From: Caryophanales bacterium
GTDB lineage: Bacteria > Bacillota > Bacilli > Exiguobacteriales > Exiguobacteriaceae
Assembly (NCBI GenBank): GCA_902362975.1
Contig: CABIYO010000002.1
Coordinates: 94,246 to 158,245, forward strand
Direction: 5' to 3'
DNA: 64,000 bases
Position 1 is the first letter of the stretch, and every line of letters begins with the position of its first letter. Position numbers and translations under genes: made by a program. Positions 9,263 to 17,582 of the stretch are shown one piece after another. Below the pieces are notes generated by a model. The model ran no database searches, was not told the origin of the DNA, and saw only the letters and a list, made by a program, of their open reading frames with translations.

Positions 9263-9292
9263 CCCGTACGGTTGCAACCGTACGGGTTTTTG
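9263..9292 (+). terminator. Intrinsic terminator of ispG
   Basis: A perfect 24-base palindrome (9263-9286, arms CCCGTACGG/CCGTACGGG) is followed by TTTTTG on the plus strand. Confidence 0.9.
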
Positions 9293-9326
9293 TTAGAATA
9301 GAAGGCATGTGAGGAGGAGTGATAAG

Positions 9327-9911
9327 ATGCGAATCGGTATTGATTTGGACGGAACCGTTACAGATCCTAAAAGTTGTTTTCTATATATGAATGAATCACT
9401 CGGCTATTCGATTGACTATCATCGTGCGACCGAGTACGAGTTGCACACGTATACGACGATGGAGCAACATGAATTTTGGAAGTTTATGATTGAAGAGGGG
9501 CATGAAGAAGCGATTTACCGTCGTTCTCTTCCGCACTCTGATGTGTTGGATGTGTTATGGGAATTAAAGCAGCAACATCACCTACACTACGTCACGGCCA
9601 GAAGTGAGGCGGTTCGACCGGTTACGGAAGAATGGATCACACAGCATCGCTTGCCGCTCGATTCGTTGGTCATGACCGGTTCTCACGATAAAATCAATGT
9701 CGTCAAAGACTTGTCACTCGAACTATTTATGGAAGACCGGTATGAGAATGCCATCTCGATTCATGAAGAAACGTCAATTCCCGTACTCCTATTCGATGCA
9801 CCCTATAACCGTAAGACGTTACCAGAGGGCGTAACTCGCATTTCGACATGGTGTGAGGCGCATCACCATGTCGAGCAATTAGAGAAAAAAATCGTTCTAC
9901 AACAACGTTAA
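9327..9911 (+). CDS. HAD-family 5'(3')-deoxyribonucleotidase-like protein (YqfW type)
   Basis: This is a probable nucleotide phosphatase of the HAD superfamily. The N-terminal motif DLDGT (residues 5-9) supplies the nucleophile Asp, and a Thr in VTARSE (about residue 89) is motif II. A Lys in HDKIN and the acidic pair in MEDRYENA supply motifs III and IV. The protein has 194 residues. The ATG at 9327 is chosen because GGAGGAG lies 7 bases upstream; the earlier in-frame GTG at 9309 overlaps that site. It matches the place of B. subtilis yqfW between ispG and zur. Substrate is not predictable from sequence. Confidence 0.85.
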   Translation: MRIGIDLDGTVTDPKSCFLYMNESLGYSIDYHRATEYELHTYTTMEQHEFWKFMIEEGHEEAIYRRSLPHSDVLDVLWELKQQHHLHYVTARSEAVRPVTEEWITQHRLPLDSLVMTGSHDKINVVKDLSLELFMEDRYENAISIHEETSIPVLLFDAPYNRKTLPEGVTRISTWCEAHHHVEQLEKKIVLQQR

Positions 9912-9942
9912 AAGGCAAGCCTGAAACAATCGGGCTTGCCTT
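9912..9942. terminator. Bidirectional terminator
   Basis: The arms AAGGCAAGCC (9912-9921) and GGCTTGCCTT (9933-9942) lie between the converging nucleotidase and NAD(P)HX repair genes, with A/T runs on both outer sides. Confidence 0.85.
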
Positions 9943-11331
9943 TTACATTCGTCCGAGCTCTTCGATTAGATCGCTTGCGAGTACACTTGCGGGGTGGATC
10001 GTCTGGCTAATCGACTTAGCAGCGAGCGCATGCCATAGCACCGCTTGCTCGTTCGGTGACGAAGGTTTTTCTTTTCTAGCCCATAGTGCCAAAAGGATTC
10101 CAGTCAACACGTCCCCACTTCCACCTTTCGCTAACGCCGACGCTTCAACAGTATTGACGGCACCTGTTCCTTCAGGTGTGACGATGAGCGTATACGTGCC
10201 TTTCAAAATCAAATGGACCCGATGTCGTTTCGCGAACTCACAAGCGATAGTGAAGCGGTCTGCCTCAATCTCTTCGACCGATTTACCGGTCAATCTTGAA
10301 AATTCACCTGGATGCGGTGTGAGCGTGAGCGGCCCCCGGGTTTCCAGTCGTTTCGTCGACAATGCCCCAGCGTCCAAAATAACAGGACAGGGCTGCTGTT
10401 TCGCGTATTGCCAGATAAGATTCAACGCCTCCCCTTCGACCATTCCGGGACCGATGGCCAGAGCATCGTACGATTGTTCTACCACATCGGTGTGTTGCTG
10501 ATACATCGCTTCAGGTAATGTTGAGATGAGCGGGCTCGCTTCGCGTGGAATGGATAGACGCAATAAGCCAATGCCAGAACGAATTGCAGCACGACCACCT
10601 AAGAATGGTGCACCGAGAAAATGACGACTCCCTCCGATGAGCATCCCATGTCCATATGTCGTCTTATGGCTGAATTGATTGCGTTGCAACAGAGATCGGT
10701 CAAAGTCATCGTTGGTCAACACCTTCCAATCGGATGTATTCGGGAGTCCGATATCAACCCGTTCCACTTTGCCATAGTACGGAGCCGTCCGGTTTAAGAA
10801 TGTCGAACGCTTGAAACCGTGTAACGCATACGTATATGTCGCCCAAATCGCCATGCCATCAAAGTTTCGAGTGTGATCACTCGGTATGCCTGACGGTATG
10901 TCAATCGAGATGACCGGCGTCGATTGACGATTCACCCATTCAATCACTTCCCGCGCGTGACCAGTCACGGGACTGGACAATCCGACACCGAACAAGGCAT
11001 CAATGATGACATCTGTCTCAATCGGCCGCTCCACAAGGTGAAGAAATACGGAGGCGTAGGAAGCGTGTATTGCAGCCGCCTCATACTTACTTTTTCCTAA
11101 CGGTGACCATACGCTGACCTCATGCCCTCTCATAGCAAGTTCTCGAGCGACGACCCAACCGTTCCCACCGTTGTTGCCCGTCCCACAAATCACCAAAATG
11201 GTAGACTGCGATTCGATTCGAATGTGAGGCACAATCGCCGAGGCCGCTCGCTCCATCAACACCTCTTCGGGCATCCCATTTTGGATTGCTGTGCGATCAA
11301 TCAGCTTGATTTCAGCAGCTGTATAGATCAT
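9943..11331 (-). CDS. nnrD: Bifunctional NAD(P)HX epimerase and ADP-dependent NAD(P)HX dehydratase
   Basis: This protein repairs hydrated NADH and NADPH. The N-terminal epimerase domain (about 1-205) shows NNGGNGWV, DALFGVGL and SIDIPSG. The C-terminal ribokinase-like dehydratase domain (about 225-462) shows HKTTYGHGMLIGGS, the LTPHPGEFSRL motif, and KGGSGDVLTG with the catalytic Asp. At 462 residues it is slightly shorter than the E. coli fusion. The ATG at 11331 follows GAAGGGGGG by about 8 bases. It lies alone after the zur terminator. Symbols in use include nnr, nnrD and yjeF. Confidence 0.95.
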   Translation of the reverse strand: MIYTAAEIKLIDRTAIQNGMPEEVLMERAASAIVPHIRIESQSTILVICGTGNNGGNGWVVARELAMRGHEVSVWSPLGKSKYEAAAIHASYASVFLHLVERPIETDVIIDALFGVGLSSPVTGHAREVIEWVNRQSTPVISIDIPSGIPSDHTRNFDGMAIWATYTYALHGFKRSTFLNRTAPYYGKVERVDIGLPNTSDWKVLTNDDFDRSLLQRNQFSHKTTYGHGMLIGGSRHFLGAPFLGGRAAIRSGIGLLRLSIPREASPLISTLPEAMYQQHTDVVEQSYDALAIGPGMVEGEALNLIWQYAKQQPCPVILDAGALSTKRLETRGPLTLTPHPGEFSRLTGKSVEEIEADRFTIACEFAKRHRVHLILKGTYTLIVTPEGTGAVNTVEASALAKGGSGDVLTGILLALWARKEKPSSPNEQAVLWHALAAKSISQTIHPASVLASDLIEELGRM

Positions 11332-11352
11332 CTGATTTCCCCCCTTCGATAC

Positions 11353-11384
11353 AAAAAAGGGATTGAATCAAATCAATCCCTTTT
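11353..11384 (-). terminator. Terminator of the zinc-uptake operon
   Basis: The stem AAAGGGATTGA / TCAATCCCTTT has the zur stop codon inside its loop and is followed by six T on the minus strand. Confidence 0.85.
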
Positions 11385-11793
11385 GCTTACATTCTTTACA
11401 ATACCCATATATCTCAAATTTATGATCGACCACTTCAAATTCAGGGTCGAGCGCCTCTACGAAGCGCATCGGACATAAATCGAGAAGTTTCGTCTTCCCG
11501 CAGCTCCGACAGATCAAATGATGATGGTGATGCGCCGCACTACAGGTGACTCGAAAGGATTTCTCACCATCGAGTTCCGTCGCTTCAAGTAACCCTTCCT
11601 CCGCGAACGACTTCAAGTTGCGATATACCGTGTCAAAACTCATCGTCGGATGTTTGTCTCGCATGTATTCGAGTACTTCCTTCGCACTGATATATCGATC
11701 TTCTTCAGAGAGATATGCATACATTTCAAGACGTTTCGGCGTCACTTTTAAAGAAGATGCACGAAGACGGTTCAATTGTTCAGTCTCATTCAT
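11368..11793 (-). CDS. zur: Fur-family zinc-responsive repressor (Zur)
   Basis: This 141-residue DNA-binding metalloregulator has an N-terminal winged helix (about 1-80, recognition region SFDTVYRNLKSF) and a C-terminal dimerisation domain. A HHHHH cluster and two CxxC motifs, ICRSC and YCKEC, are the structural zinc and sensor ligands. The assignment to Zur rather than Fur or PerR rests on co-transcription with a zinc-type ABC transporter and on the place, which matches B. subtilis zur (yqfV) and Listeria zurR. The ATG at 11793 has AAAGGGGG 7 bases upstream and overlaps the end of zurM by 8 bases. It probably represses its own operon. Confidence 0.92.
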   Translation of the reverse strand: MNETEQLNRLRASSLKVTPKRLEMYAYLSEEDRYISAKEVLEYMRDKHPTMSFDTVYRNLKSFAEEGLLEATELDGEKSFRVTCSAAHHHHHLICRSCGKTKLLDLCPMRFVEALDPEFEVVDHKFEIYGYCKECKQKGLI

Positions 11794-12643
11794 GTTGTAC
11801 CCCCTTTTTCTTGAAACTCATGACTTTCTCAAGTACCATGACAGCTGCTAAAATACCGACCGCAATCAATACGATGACACCGCCTGGAGCGACATCGAGA
11901 TCATACGCAAGGACGAGCCCACCGATTGTCGCGACCTCTCCGAAGATGATGGACCAGAGAATGGTCTGTTTGAAGCTCGATGTAAAGCGTAGCGCCGCTG
12001 CGACGGGTAACGTAATCAAGCTTGATACGAGAAGCGTTCCGACAATTCGCATGCTGACGGCAATCACAAGCGCTACGATGAACATGAATAGCAGATGAAG
12101 CATCGTACTCGGTAATCCCGACACTTTTGCCTGCTCCTCATCAAACGATAAGAACAACAACTGCTTATAGAAGATAAAGATCACAAGAAACGTCAAGACG
12201 GCCACACTGACAATCAATGTGATGTCCGATTGACTCACAGCAGAGATCGATCCAAACAAGAGTGTGGACAAGTCGACCGAGAATCCTCGCGATAACGAGA
12301 TAAAAATGGCACTGAGTCCCATTCCTGCGGACATCATGATCGGAATGGATAGTTCCTGGAAGTGCACATATTTCCCTCGAAGCCAGTTGAGCCCTAACGC
12401 CGCCAATACAGAGATGAGCGTTCCCATATATAAGGGATTGAGATCAGCGAATAGAGCGATATATTGTCCGAGAAATAAACTGAACGAAATTCCGGCAAGC
12501 GTCATGTGTGACAATGCATCGGCAATCAAGCTCATCCGTCTCACCACGATGAATGAACCGATGAGCGGTGCGGTAAATCCAATCACAAGTGCTGCAATGA
12601 ACGCATAACGTAAAAAACTATATGTCCAAAGATCTGTTATCAT
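11786..12643 (-). CDS. zurM: Zinc ABC transporter permease (ZurM/ZnuB type)
   Basis: This ABC-3 family permease of 285 residues has about eight membrane helices. Family features are visible as FIVVRRMSLIADALSHMTLAGI near residues 27-50, the segment that docks on the ATPase, and as GTLLVSSLITLPVAAA near 200. It is the second gene of a three-gene operon, overlapping zurA by 4 bases (ATGA) and zur by 8. Metal specificity is inferred from the linked zur gene and the Zur-box-like site upstream of the operon. No solute-binding protein gene lies in the operon. Confidence 0.93.
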   Translation of the reverse strand: MITDLWTYSFLRYAFIAALVIGFTAPLIGSFIVVRRMSLIADALSHMTLAGISFSLFLGQYIALFADLNPLYMGTLISVLAALGLNWLRGKYVHFQELSIPIMMSAGMGLSAIFISLSRGFSVDLSTLLFGSISAVSQSDITLIVSVAVLTFLVIFIFYKQLLFLSFDEEQAKVSGLPSTMLHLLFMFIVALVIAVSMRIVGTLLVSSLITLPVAAALRFTSSFKQTILWSIIFGEVATIGGLVLAYDLDVAPGGVIVLIAVGILAAVMVLEKVMSFKKKGVQHE

Positions 12644-13401
12644 GTCGTTCCCTCGTGAACAAGTACTTTAACAGGATAAGGTTTGATGGACGATGCGAAT
12701 TCTCCGAGCTCACTGTATTCTCTCAGTCCACAATTACATGCCAATCGCCCGCGGTCGAGATGGACGACTTTTGTGACGAGGTCGGTCACCACGTTTAAAT
12801 CGTGGGTGACGAGGACGAACGTACAAGTCGTATGTTCACGAAGCATATGCAAGACTTCATAAAAATCTTGTAAGTGCTTTTGGTCCACACCGACAGTCGG
12901 CTCATCGAGAATCAATAGATCAGGCTGGTTGACCATCGCTCGGGCGATAAAGACACGCTGTTGTTGTCCTCCGGATAAATCTCCAATTTTCCGATGACGA
13001 TACTGCCACATGTTGACCGTTTGTAACGCATTTTGAATCGCTGCCCGGTCTTCCATCTTCAAACGTTTGAATAAACCGAGACGTCCATATCTACCCATCG
13101 CGACTACTTCTTCGACGGTAACCGGGAATCCCGAGTTAAAGGAAGCCGCTTTTTGGGAAACGTAACTGATACGAGACTTATCTTTAAACTGCGAAATGGG
13201 CTTGCCGAACAACTCGACCGACCCTTGCTGTGGGTTCAGTAATCCAAGAATGGTTCGAATCAAAGTCGACTTCCCAGAACCGTTTTCTCCGACGATTGCG
13301 ACAAAATCGCCTTGTCGAATATCAATCGATACGTTTTGTAAGGCCGGTGTCCCATCATAGAAATAAGACACCTCGTTTAATTTGACGACAGATGTAGTCA
13401 T
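12640..13401 (-). CDS. zurA: Zinc ABC transporter ATP-binding protein (ZurA/ZnuC type)
   Basis: This ABC ATPase of 253 residues powers metal import with zurM. Walker A reads GENGSGKST (about 37-45), the signature LSGGQQQRV is near 139, Walker B is LLILDEPT near 160, and the switch His is in LVTHD. It is the first gene of the zurA-zurM-zur operon. A promoter lies at 13458-13486, with a Zur-box-like operator at 13424-13444 just downstream. The zinc-binding lipoprotein partner must be encoded elsewhere. The same gene set and order is known in Listeria as zurAMR. Confidence 0.93.
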   Translation of the reverse strand: MTTSVVKLNEVSYFYDGTPALQNVSIDIRQGDFVAIVGENGSGKSTLIRTILGLLNPQQGSVELFGKPISQFKDKSRISYVSQKAASFNSGFPVTVEEVVAMGRYGRLGLFKRLKMEDRAAIQNALQTVNMWQYRHRKIGDLSGGQQQRVFIARAMVNQPDLLILDEPTVGVDQKHLQDFYEVLHMLREHTTCTFVLVTHDLNVVTDLVTKVVHLDRGRLACNCGLREYSELGEFASSIKPYPVKVLVHEGTT

Positions 13402-13423
13402 CTAATCCCTTCTCTCATATGTT

Positions 13424-13444
13424 AAATCGTAATCATTTCTACTT
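13424..13444. promoter_or_regulatory. Probable Zur operator
   Basis: The left half, AAATCGTAAT, matches the Bacillus Zur-box half-site exactly, and an imperfect right half follows (ATTTCTACTT against ATTACGATTT). It lies between the -10 of the zurA promoter and the zurA start, where a bound repressor would block transcription. Confidence 0.7.
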
Positions 13445-13457
13445 TCTAGGCGTTTGT

Positions 13458-13486
13458 ATTATACAGAATATCAAGCACACCTTCAA
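13458..13486 (-). promoter_or_regulatory. Promoter of zurA-zurM-zur
   Basis: On the minus strand TTGAAG (13481-13486), a 17-base spacer and a perfect TATAAT (13458-13463) are present. The predicted start point is near 13450, next to the Zur-box-like operator. Confidence 0.7.
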
Positions 13487-13586
13487 GCAAGACCGGTTTC
13501 ATCTAGCCAAATATTAAAATTAACGTAAATCGTATGTTCGTTCAAAACCTTGTCGATTACACTAGTACTATGAAGGGGATGGTTTT

Positions 13587-15116
13587 ATGGAAAAGAAACT
13601 GACAGTTATTGATATCGGATCCAACTCGATTCGAAACGTTATCTTCGAAGTGAATGAGGAAGGACAATACTTTGAACGGTTAAATGTGAAAGAAGTCGCG
13701 CGATTGTCCAGCCATATTAGTGATGCGAATGAGATGACTGAAGAAGGAATCGCTTCCCTCATTGATACGTTGCGTCACTTAAAAGAGTTGAACGACCATC
13801 ATCACGTTACCGATGTGCTCCCAGTAGCGACGGCCGCCATTCGAAACGCAAATAACTCAGATGAGATTTTGCAGAACGTCAAACAATCTACGGGGATGAC
13901 CATCCGTCTGTTGAGCGATTACGAAGAGGCCTTTTACGGATATTTGGCCATCGTCAACTCCACCTATGTGGAAGATGGATATTCCGTCGATATTGGTGGG
14001 GGATCAATGGAAGTCACATACTTTCAGAACCGAGAGCTCGTCTTTTATCACAGTTTTCCGTTCGGTGCCGTGACGTTAACGAAAGAATTTATGAAAGATG
14101 AGACGATGACGAAAGACGAGCGGAAAGCGTTGATCGCATACTTAAAGAAGGCATTCAAAGAAATTGAATGGCTCGAACCCCATGGTGTCCCACTTGTTGG
14201 TGTCGGTGGGACGGCTCGTAACTTAGTCCGGGTCGAACAGACCATATCGAACTTCCCGCTTGAAGGAATCCATCAGTATACGATTTCTGCAGAACAGTTG
14301 GAGGACGTCATAGATGAACTCGTCGGAATGTCGAGCAAACAACTCGGACGTTTGGACGGGCTGTCAAAAGACCGGGTCGACATCATCGCGCCTGCCGTAA
14401 CAGCAATCGGCGAGCTCGCTAAATATTTGAAAGTGCCCGAGTTCACGATGAGTAACAATGGACTCCGCGAAGGAATCTTCTATGAAAACTACTTACGTGA
14501 GCATGATAAAGTTCGTTTTGAAGATGTGAAAGAAGAAAGTTTTCGTCATTTTGAAAAACAATACGACGTGAACCCGACTCGTCATCAACATCTCATCCGT
14601 TTGGCTAGACAGTTGTATAGCGGATTAATTGAAGTGAAAGCGATTAAACCGAAACCATTTGAGCCTGGTCTCCTCGAAGGTGCCTGCCGCCTTGCCTATA
14701 TCGGTGAATATATCGACCATAACAATAAGAGTGACCACACGTTCCATCTGATCACCACTAACGATTTCAAAGGACTAAACAACGAGGATCGACTCGCTCT
14801 TGCCCTCGTCGCATCTTTCAAATCAAAACGAGTATTGGAACAACATATCGAGGCTTTCCCGAAATGGTTTGATCAAAAGTTATTGAAGAGTTTGGAACTA
14901 CTCGGGTCGATTGTGAAACTCGTCGATGCCCTCGACTTGACAGAGCGTCAGATTGTGACGGACATCCATGTTGCTAGTACAAAAGACGGTCTCACACTTA
15001 CGCTAGATACGAATGGTTCCGCACGTTTTGAGTTGCAGCGAAGCACTCGCCATAAAAAGCATTTAGAGCGCGCAATTGATCAATCGATTGAGATTGTCTT
15101 GAGCGAGGAGGAGTAA
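13587..15116 (+). CDS. ppx: Exopolyphosphatase, Ppx/GppA family
   Basis: This enzyme removes terminal phosphate from polyphosphate chains, or pppGpp if GppA-like. The N-terminal ASKHA fold shows DIGSNSIRNVIFEV (9-22) and DIGGGSMEVTYF near 134-145. The C-terminal part (about 320-509) is a helical HD-like domain, giving 509 residues, the long Ppx form. The ATG at 13587 follows AAGGGG by about 9 bases. It is 2 bases upstream of ppk, so synthesis and degradation of polyphosphate are co-expressed. Confidence 0.93.
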   Translation: MEKKLTVIDIGSNSIRNVIFEVNEEGQYFERLNVKEVARLSSHISDANEMTEEGIASLIDTLRHLKELNDHHHVTDVLPVATAAIRNANNSDEILQNVKQSTGMTIRLLSDYEEAFYGYLAIVNSTYVEDGYSVDIGGGSMEVTYFQNRELVFYHSFPFGAVTLTKEFMKDETMTKDERKALIAYLKKAFKEIEWLEPHGVPLVGVGGTARNLVRVEQTISNFPLEGIHQYTISAEQLEDVIDELVGMSSKQLGRLDGLSKDRVDIIAPAVTAIGELAKYLKVPEFTMSNNGLREGIFYENYLREHDKVRFEDVKEESFRHFEKQYDVNPTRHQHLIRLARQLYSGLIEVKAIKPKPFEPGLLEGACRLAYIGEYIDHNNKSDHTFHLITTNDFKGLNNEDRLALALVASFKSKRVLEQHIEAFPKWFDQKLLKSLELLGSIVKLVDALDLTERQIVTDIHVASTKDGLTLTLDTNGSARFELQRSTRHKKHLERAIDQSIEIVLSEEE

Positions 15117-15118
15117 CC

Positions 15119-17284
15119 ATGTCCAAATATACGAATGAACATTTTAACAACCGTGAACTCAGCTGGCTTGACTTTAACAAGCGTGTCCTCGAGGAGGCGA
15201 TGGATGAACGAAATCCATTGATGGAACGATTGAAATTTTTAGCGATTTTCAGTTCTAACCTTGATGAATTTTATATGGTACGAGTCGGTGGATTGAAAGA
15301 TGAGGTCCTAGCTGGTTTCAATCGTCCGGAAGACAAGACGGGCCTCACTCCAAAACAGCAGATCAAGTCCATTTCGATGCGAGCGCAAGAACTCGTCGAG
15401 ACGCAATATGCGACATATAAAAAAATCACGAAACAGTTATCGAATCAGCACGTCCGCTTCTTACGGACGAAACATTTGAACAAGACCCAACAAGACTTCG
15501 TGAAAGAGTATTTTCGAACGCATGTATTCCCTGTCCTGACGCCAATTGCAGTCGATGCCTATCGTCCGTTCCCAATGCTCTTATCCAAATCACTGAACAT
15601 TGCTGTCGAGATCGCCTCGAATGGCGAAGGAAAAAAGCGACTCGCCCTCGTTCAAGTGCCGTCCGTTCTTCCACGGTATCTAGAACTACCTACGGATGAT
15701 GAAGAACATACCGATTTGATTTTACTTGAGGATTTGATCATTCAATTCATCGACTCACTCTTCAAAGGATTTGTCGTCGAGTCCACGATGCCATTCCGAA
15801 TTACGAGGAACGCGGACATGCCGTTTCACGAAGAGGGCAGTCGTGACGTCTTGAAACAAATCGAAAAAGAGTTGAAGAAGAGAAGATATGGGATTGCCAT
15901 CCGACTCGAGGTACAGCAACGATCGTTACGAAAAGAACTGTTGTTCATGCTACAAGACGTCCTTGATTTACATGACCGGGATATCTTTATTGTCGACGGT
16001 CCGATTGACTTGACCTTCCTGTTTGGTATCTACAATCAGATCGGGATGGAATATGATGATATGATCAATGAAACGTTGATCCCATTTATCCCAGAAGGTC
16101 TTGAATCGGGCAAAGATTTATTCCAAAGTATCGCTAAACAGGATTATCTGCTACATCACCCGTATCATTCATTCGATCCAATCGTCCGTTTTATCGTGCA
16201 AGCCGCCAAAGACCCGAACGTCTTGGCAATCAAGCAGACACTCTATCGCGTCTCCGGGGATTCTCCCATCATCAAAGCCTTGACTGATGCAGCCGAGAGC
16301 GGAAAACAAGTCACTGTCCTCGTCGAACTAAAAGCACGTTTTGATGAAGAAAAAAATATTCAATGGGCGAAGCAACTTGAGAAAGCCGGAGCTCACGTCA
16401 TCTATGGCTATAAAGAACTGAAGACACATTCAAAAATCACCCTCGTCGTTCGCATTCTAGAAGGTGGTGTGTTGCAACGGTTCATTCATCTCGGGACCGG
16501 TAACTATAACGATTCGACCGCCAAGCTATACACAGACATTGGGCTCCTCACCACAAATGAAGAACTCGCTGAAGATGCAACGAACTTTTTCAACTGGTTA
16601 TCCGGTTATGGGGCACGACCATCTTGGCATCAGTTTGAGACGTCGCCTGACGACATGAAAGACTTCTTCTTGAACAAAATCGATGACGAGATCAAACTGC
16701 ATGAAAAGTACGGAAACGGTCGCATCGTCGCAAAGATGAACTCAATCACGGACCGGGCCATCATCACAAAATTGTATGATGCTTCGTCTGCGGGAGTGAA
16801 AATCGATTTGATTGTCCGAGGCATTTGTTGCTTACGACCGGGAATAAAAGGGGTCTCTGAAAACATCAAAGTCATCTCAATCATCGACCGCTATCTCGAA
16901 CACTCGCGAATCTTTTATTTTTACCAAAATGGAAAAGAAGACTTGTACTGCTCCTCAGCGGACTGGATGACACGAAATATGAAAAAACGGATTGAGATAC
17001 TCTTCCCCATCTTGAACGCATCACATAAAACATACATCAAAGATATGATGGCCCTTCAACTCGTCGATAATGTGAAAGCAAGAATACAACGTTCTGATGG
17101 CCGCTATGTATACGTGAAACGTGAGTCCAACGAGGAAGAGATTCAATCTCAAGTTATCATCCATCAATATACAGGTGGTCGATGGAACAACATACCTAGC
17201 GTATTCGAACGAGAACCGTCAAATTGGGCGGAACGAGAAGTGCTCCGCCTTCGGGCTGAGAACGAGAAAATGACAGATGACTGA
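15119..17284 (+). CDS. ppk1: Polyphosphate kinase 1
   Basis: This enzyme polymerises the gamma-phosphate of ATP into polyphosphate, reversibly. The 721-residue length fits the family. The N domain begins NRELSWLDFNKRVLEEA. The head domain follows, then two phospholipase-D-like catalytic domains. The phosphorylated His is His437 in KTHSKITLV, and a second conserved His lies in YLEHSRIFYF. TLYRVSGDSPI (374-384) is part of the ATP site. The ATG at 15119 has GAGGAGGA upstream inside the end of ppx, so translation is probably coupled. Confidence 0.97.
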   Translation: MSKYTNEHFNNRELSWLDFNKRVLEEAMDERNPLMERLKFLAIFSSNLDEFYMVRVGGLKDEVLAGFNRPEDKTGLTPKQQIKSISMRAQELVETQYATYKKITKQLSNQHVRFLRTKHLNKTQQDFVKEYFRTHVFPVLTPIAVDAYRPFPMLLSKSLNIAVEIASNGEGKKRLALVQVPSVLPRYLELPTDDEEHTDLILLEDLIIQFIDSLFKGFVVESTMPFRITRNADMPFHEEGSRDVLKQIEKELKKRRYGIAIRLEVQQRSLRKELLFMLQDVLDLHDRDIFIVDGPIDLTFLFGIYNQIGMEYDDMINETLIPFIPEGLESGKDLFQSIAKQDYLLHHPYHSFDPIVRFIVQAAKDPNVLAIKQTLYRVSGDSPIIKALTDAAESGKQVTVLVELKARFDEEKNIQWAKQLEKAGAHVIYGYKELKTHSKITLVVRILEGGVLQRFIHLGTGNYNDSTAKLYTDIGLLTTNEELAEDATNFFNWLSGYGARPSWHQFETSPDDMKDFFLNKIDDEIKLHEKYGNGRIVAKMNSITDRAIITKLYDASSAGVKIDLIVRGICCLRPGIKGVSENIKVISIIDRYLEHSRIFYFYQNGKEDLYCSSADWMTRNMKKRIEILFPILNASHKTYIKDMMALQLVDNVKARIQRSDGRYVYVKRESNEEEIQSQVIIHQYTGGRWNNIPSVFEREPSNWAEREVLRLRAENEKMTDD

Positions 17285-17292
17285 TGTTAGAC

Positions 17293-17321
17293 TTCTCAAA
17301 TAAGGAAAATCGTTGTATAAT
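17293..17321 (+). promoter_or_regulatory. Sigma-A promoter of the XapX-type gene
   Basis: TTCTCA (17293-17298), a 17-base spacer and a perfect TATAAT (17316-17321) lie 54 bases upstream of the small gene. Confidence 0.6.
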
Positions 17322-17339
17322 AAATTCGATTCAGTTATT

Positions 17340-17354
17340 ATGAAGCGCTTTCAT
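17340..17354. promoter_or_regulatory. cre-like palindrome (possible CcpA site)
   Basis: Read on the minus strand, ATGAAAGCGCTTCAT fits the cre consensus WTGNAANCGNWNNCW at 14 of 15 positions. It sits between the promoter and the ribosome site of the XapX-type gene, a place where CcpA could block elongation. Matches this good can arise by chance. Confidence 0.35.
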
Positions 17355-17375
17355 TTAGAGACGGAGGAATGATTT

Positions 17376-17546
17376 ATGCAGGAAATCTTACTATCATTAC
17401 TCGCCGGCTTGATTTGTGGTGCCATCTTCACTGCACTCAAACTGCCACTCCCTGCCCCACCGGTATTGCCAGGAGTTGTTGGGATTTTCGGGGTATTCCT
17501 CGGAATGAAGGTTTATCAATTCGCTGTGGCGAATTGGCCATTCTAA
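17376..17546 (+). CDS. Small XapX-domain (DUF1427-like) membrane protein
   Basis: This 56-residue protein runs from ATG at 17376 to TAA at 17544-17546. It has two hydrophobic helices (about 3-20 and 33-50) joined by a Pro-rich turn, LKLPLPAPPVLPG. That layout (helix, PxPxP turn, GVxGIFGVFLG helix) is typical of the XapX family, whose role is unknown. GGAGGA lies 8 bases before the start, a promoter precedes it and a strong terminator follows, so it is a complete monocistronic gene. Confidence 0.85.
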   Translation: MQEILLSLLAGLICGAIFTALKLPLPAPPVLPGVVGIFGVFLGMKVYQFAVANWPF

Positions 17547-17580
17547 TAAAAGATGCCCTCGAAAAAGGGCATCTTTTATT
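17545..17580. terminator. Bidirectional terminator
   Basis: A perfect 15-bp inverted repeat (17545-17559 with 17566-17580) lies between converging genes, with AATAAAA and TTTTATT at its outer ends. Confidence 0.9.
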
Positions 17581-17582
17581 AG

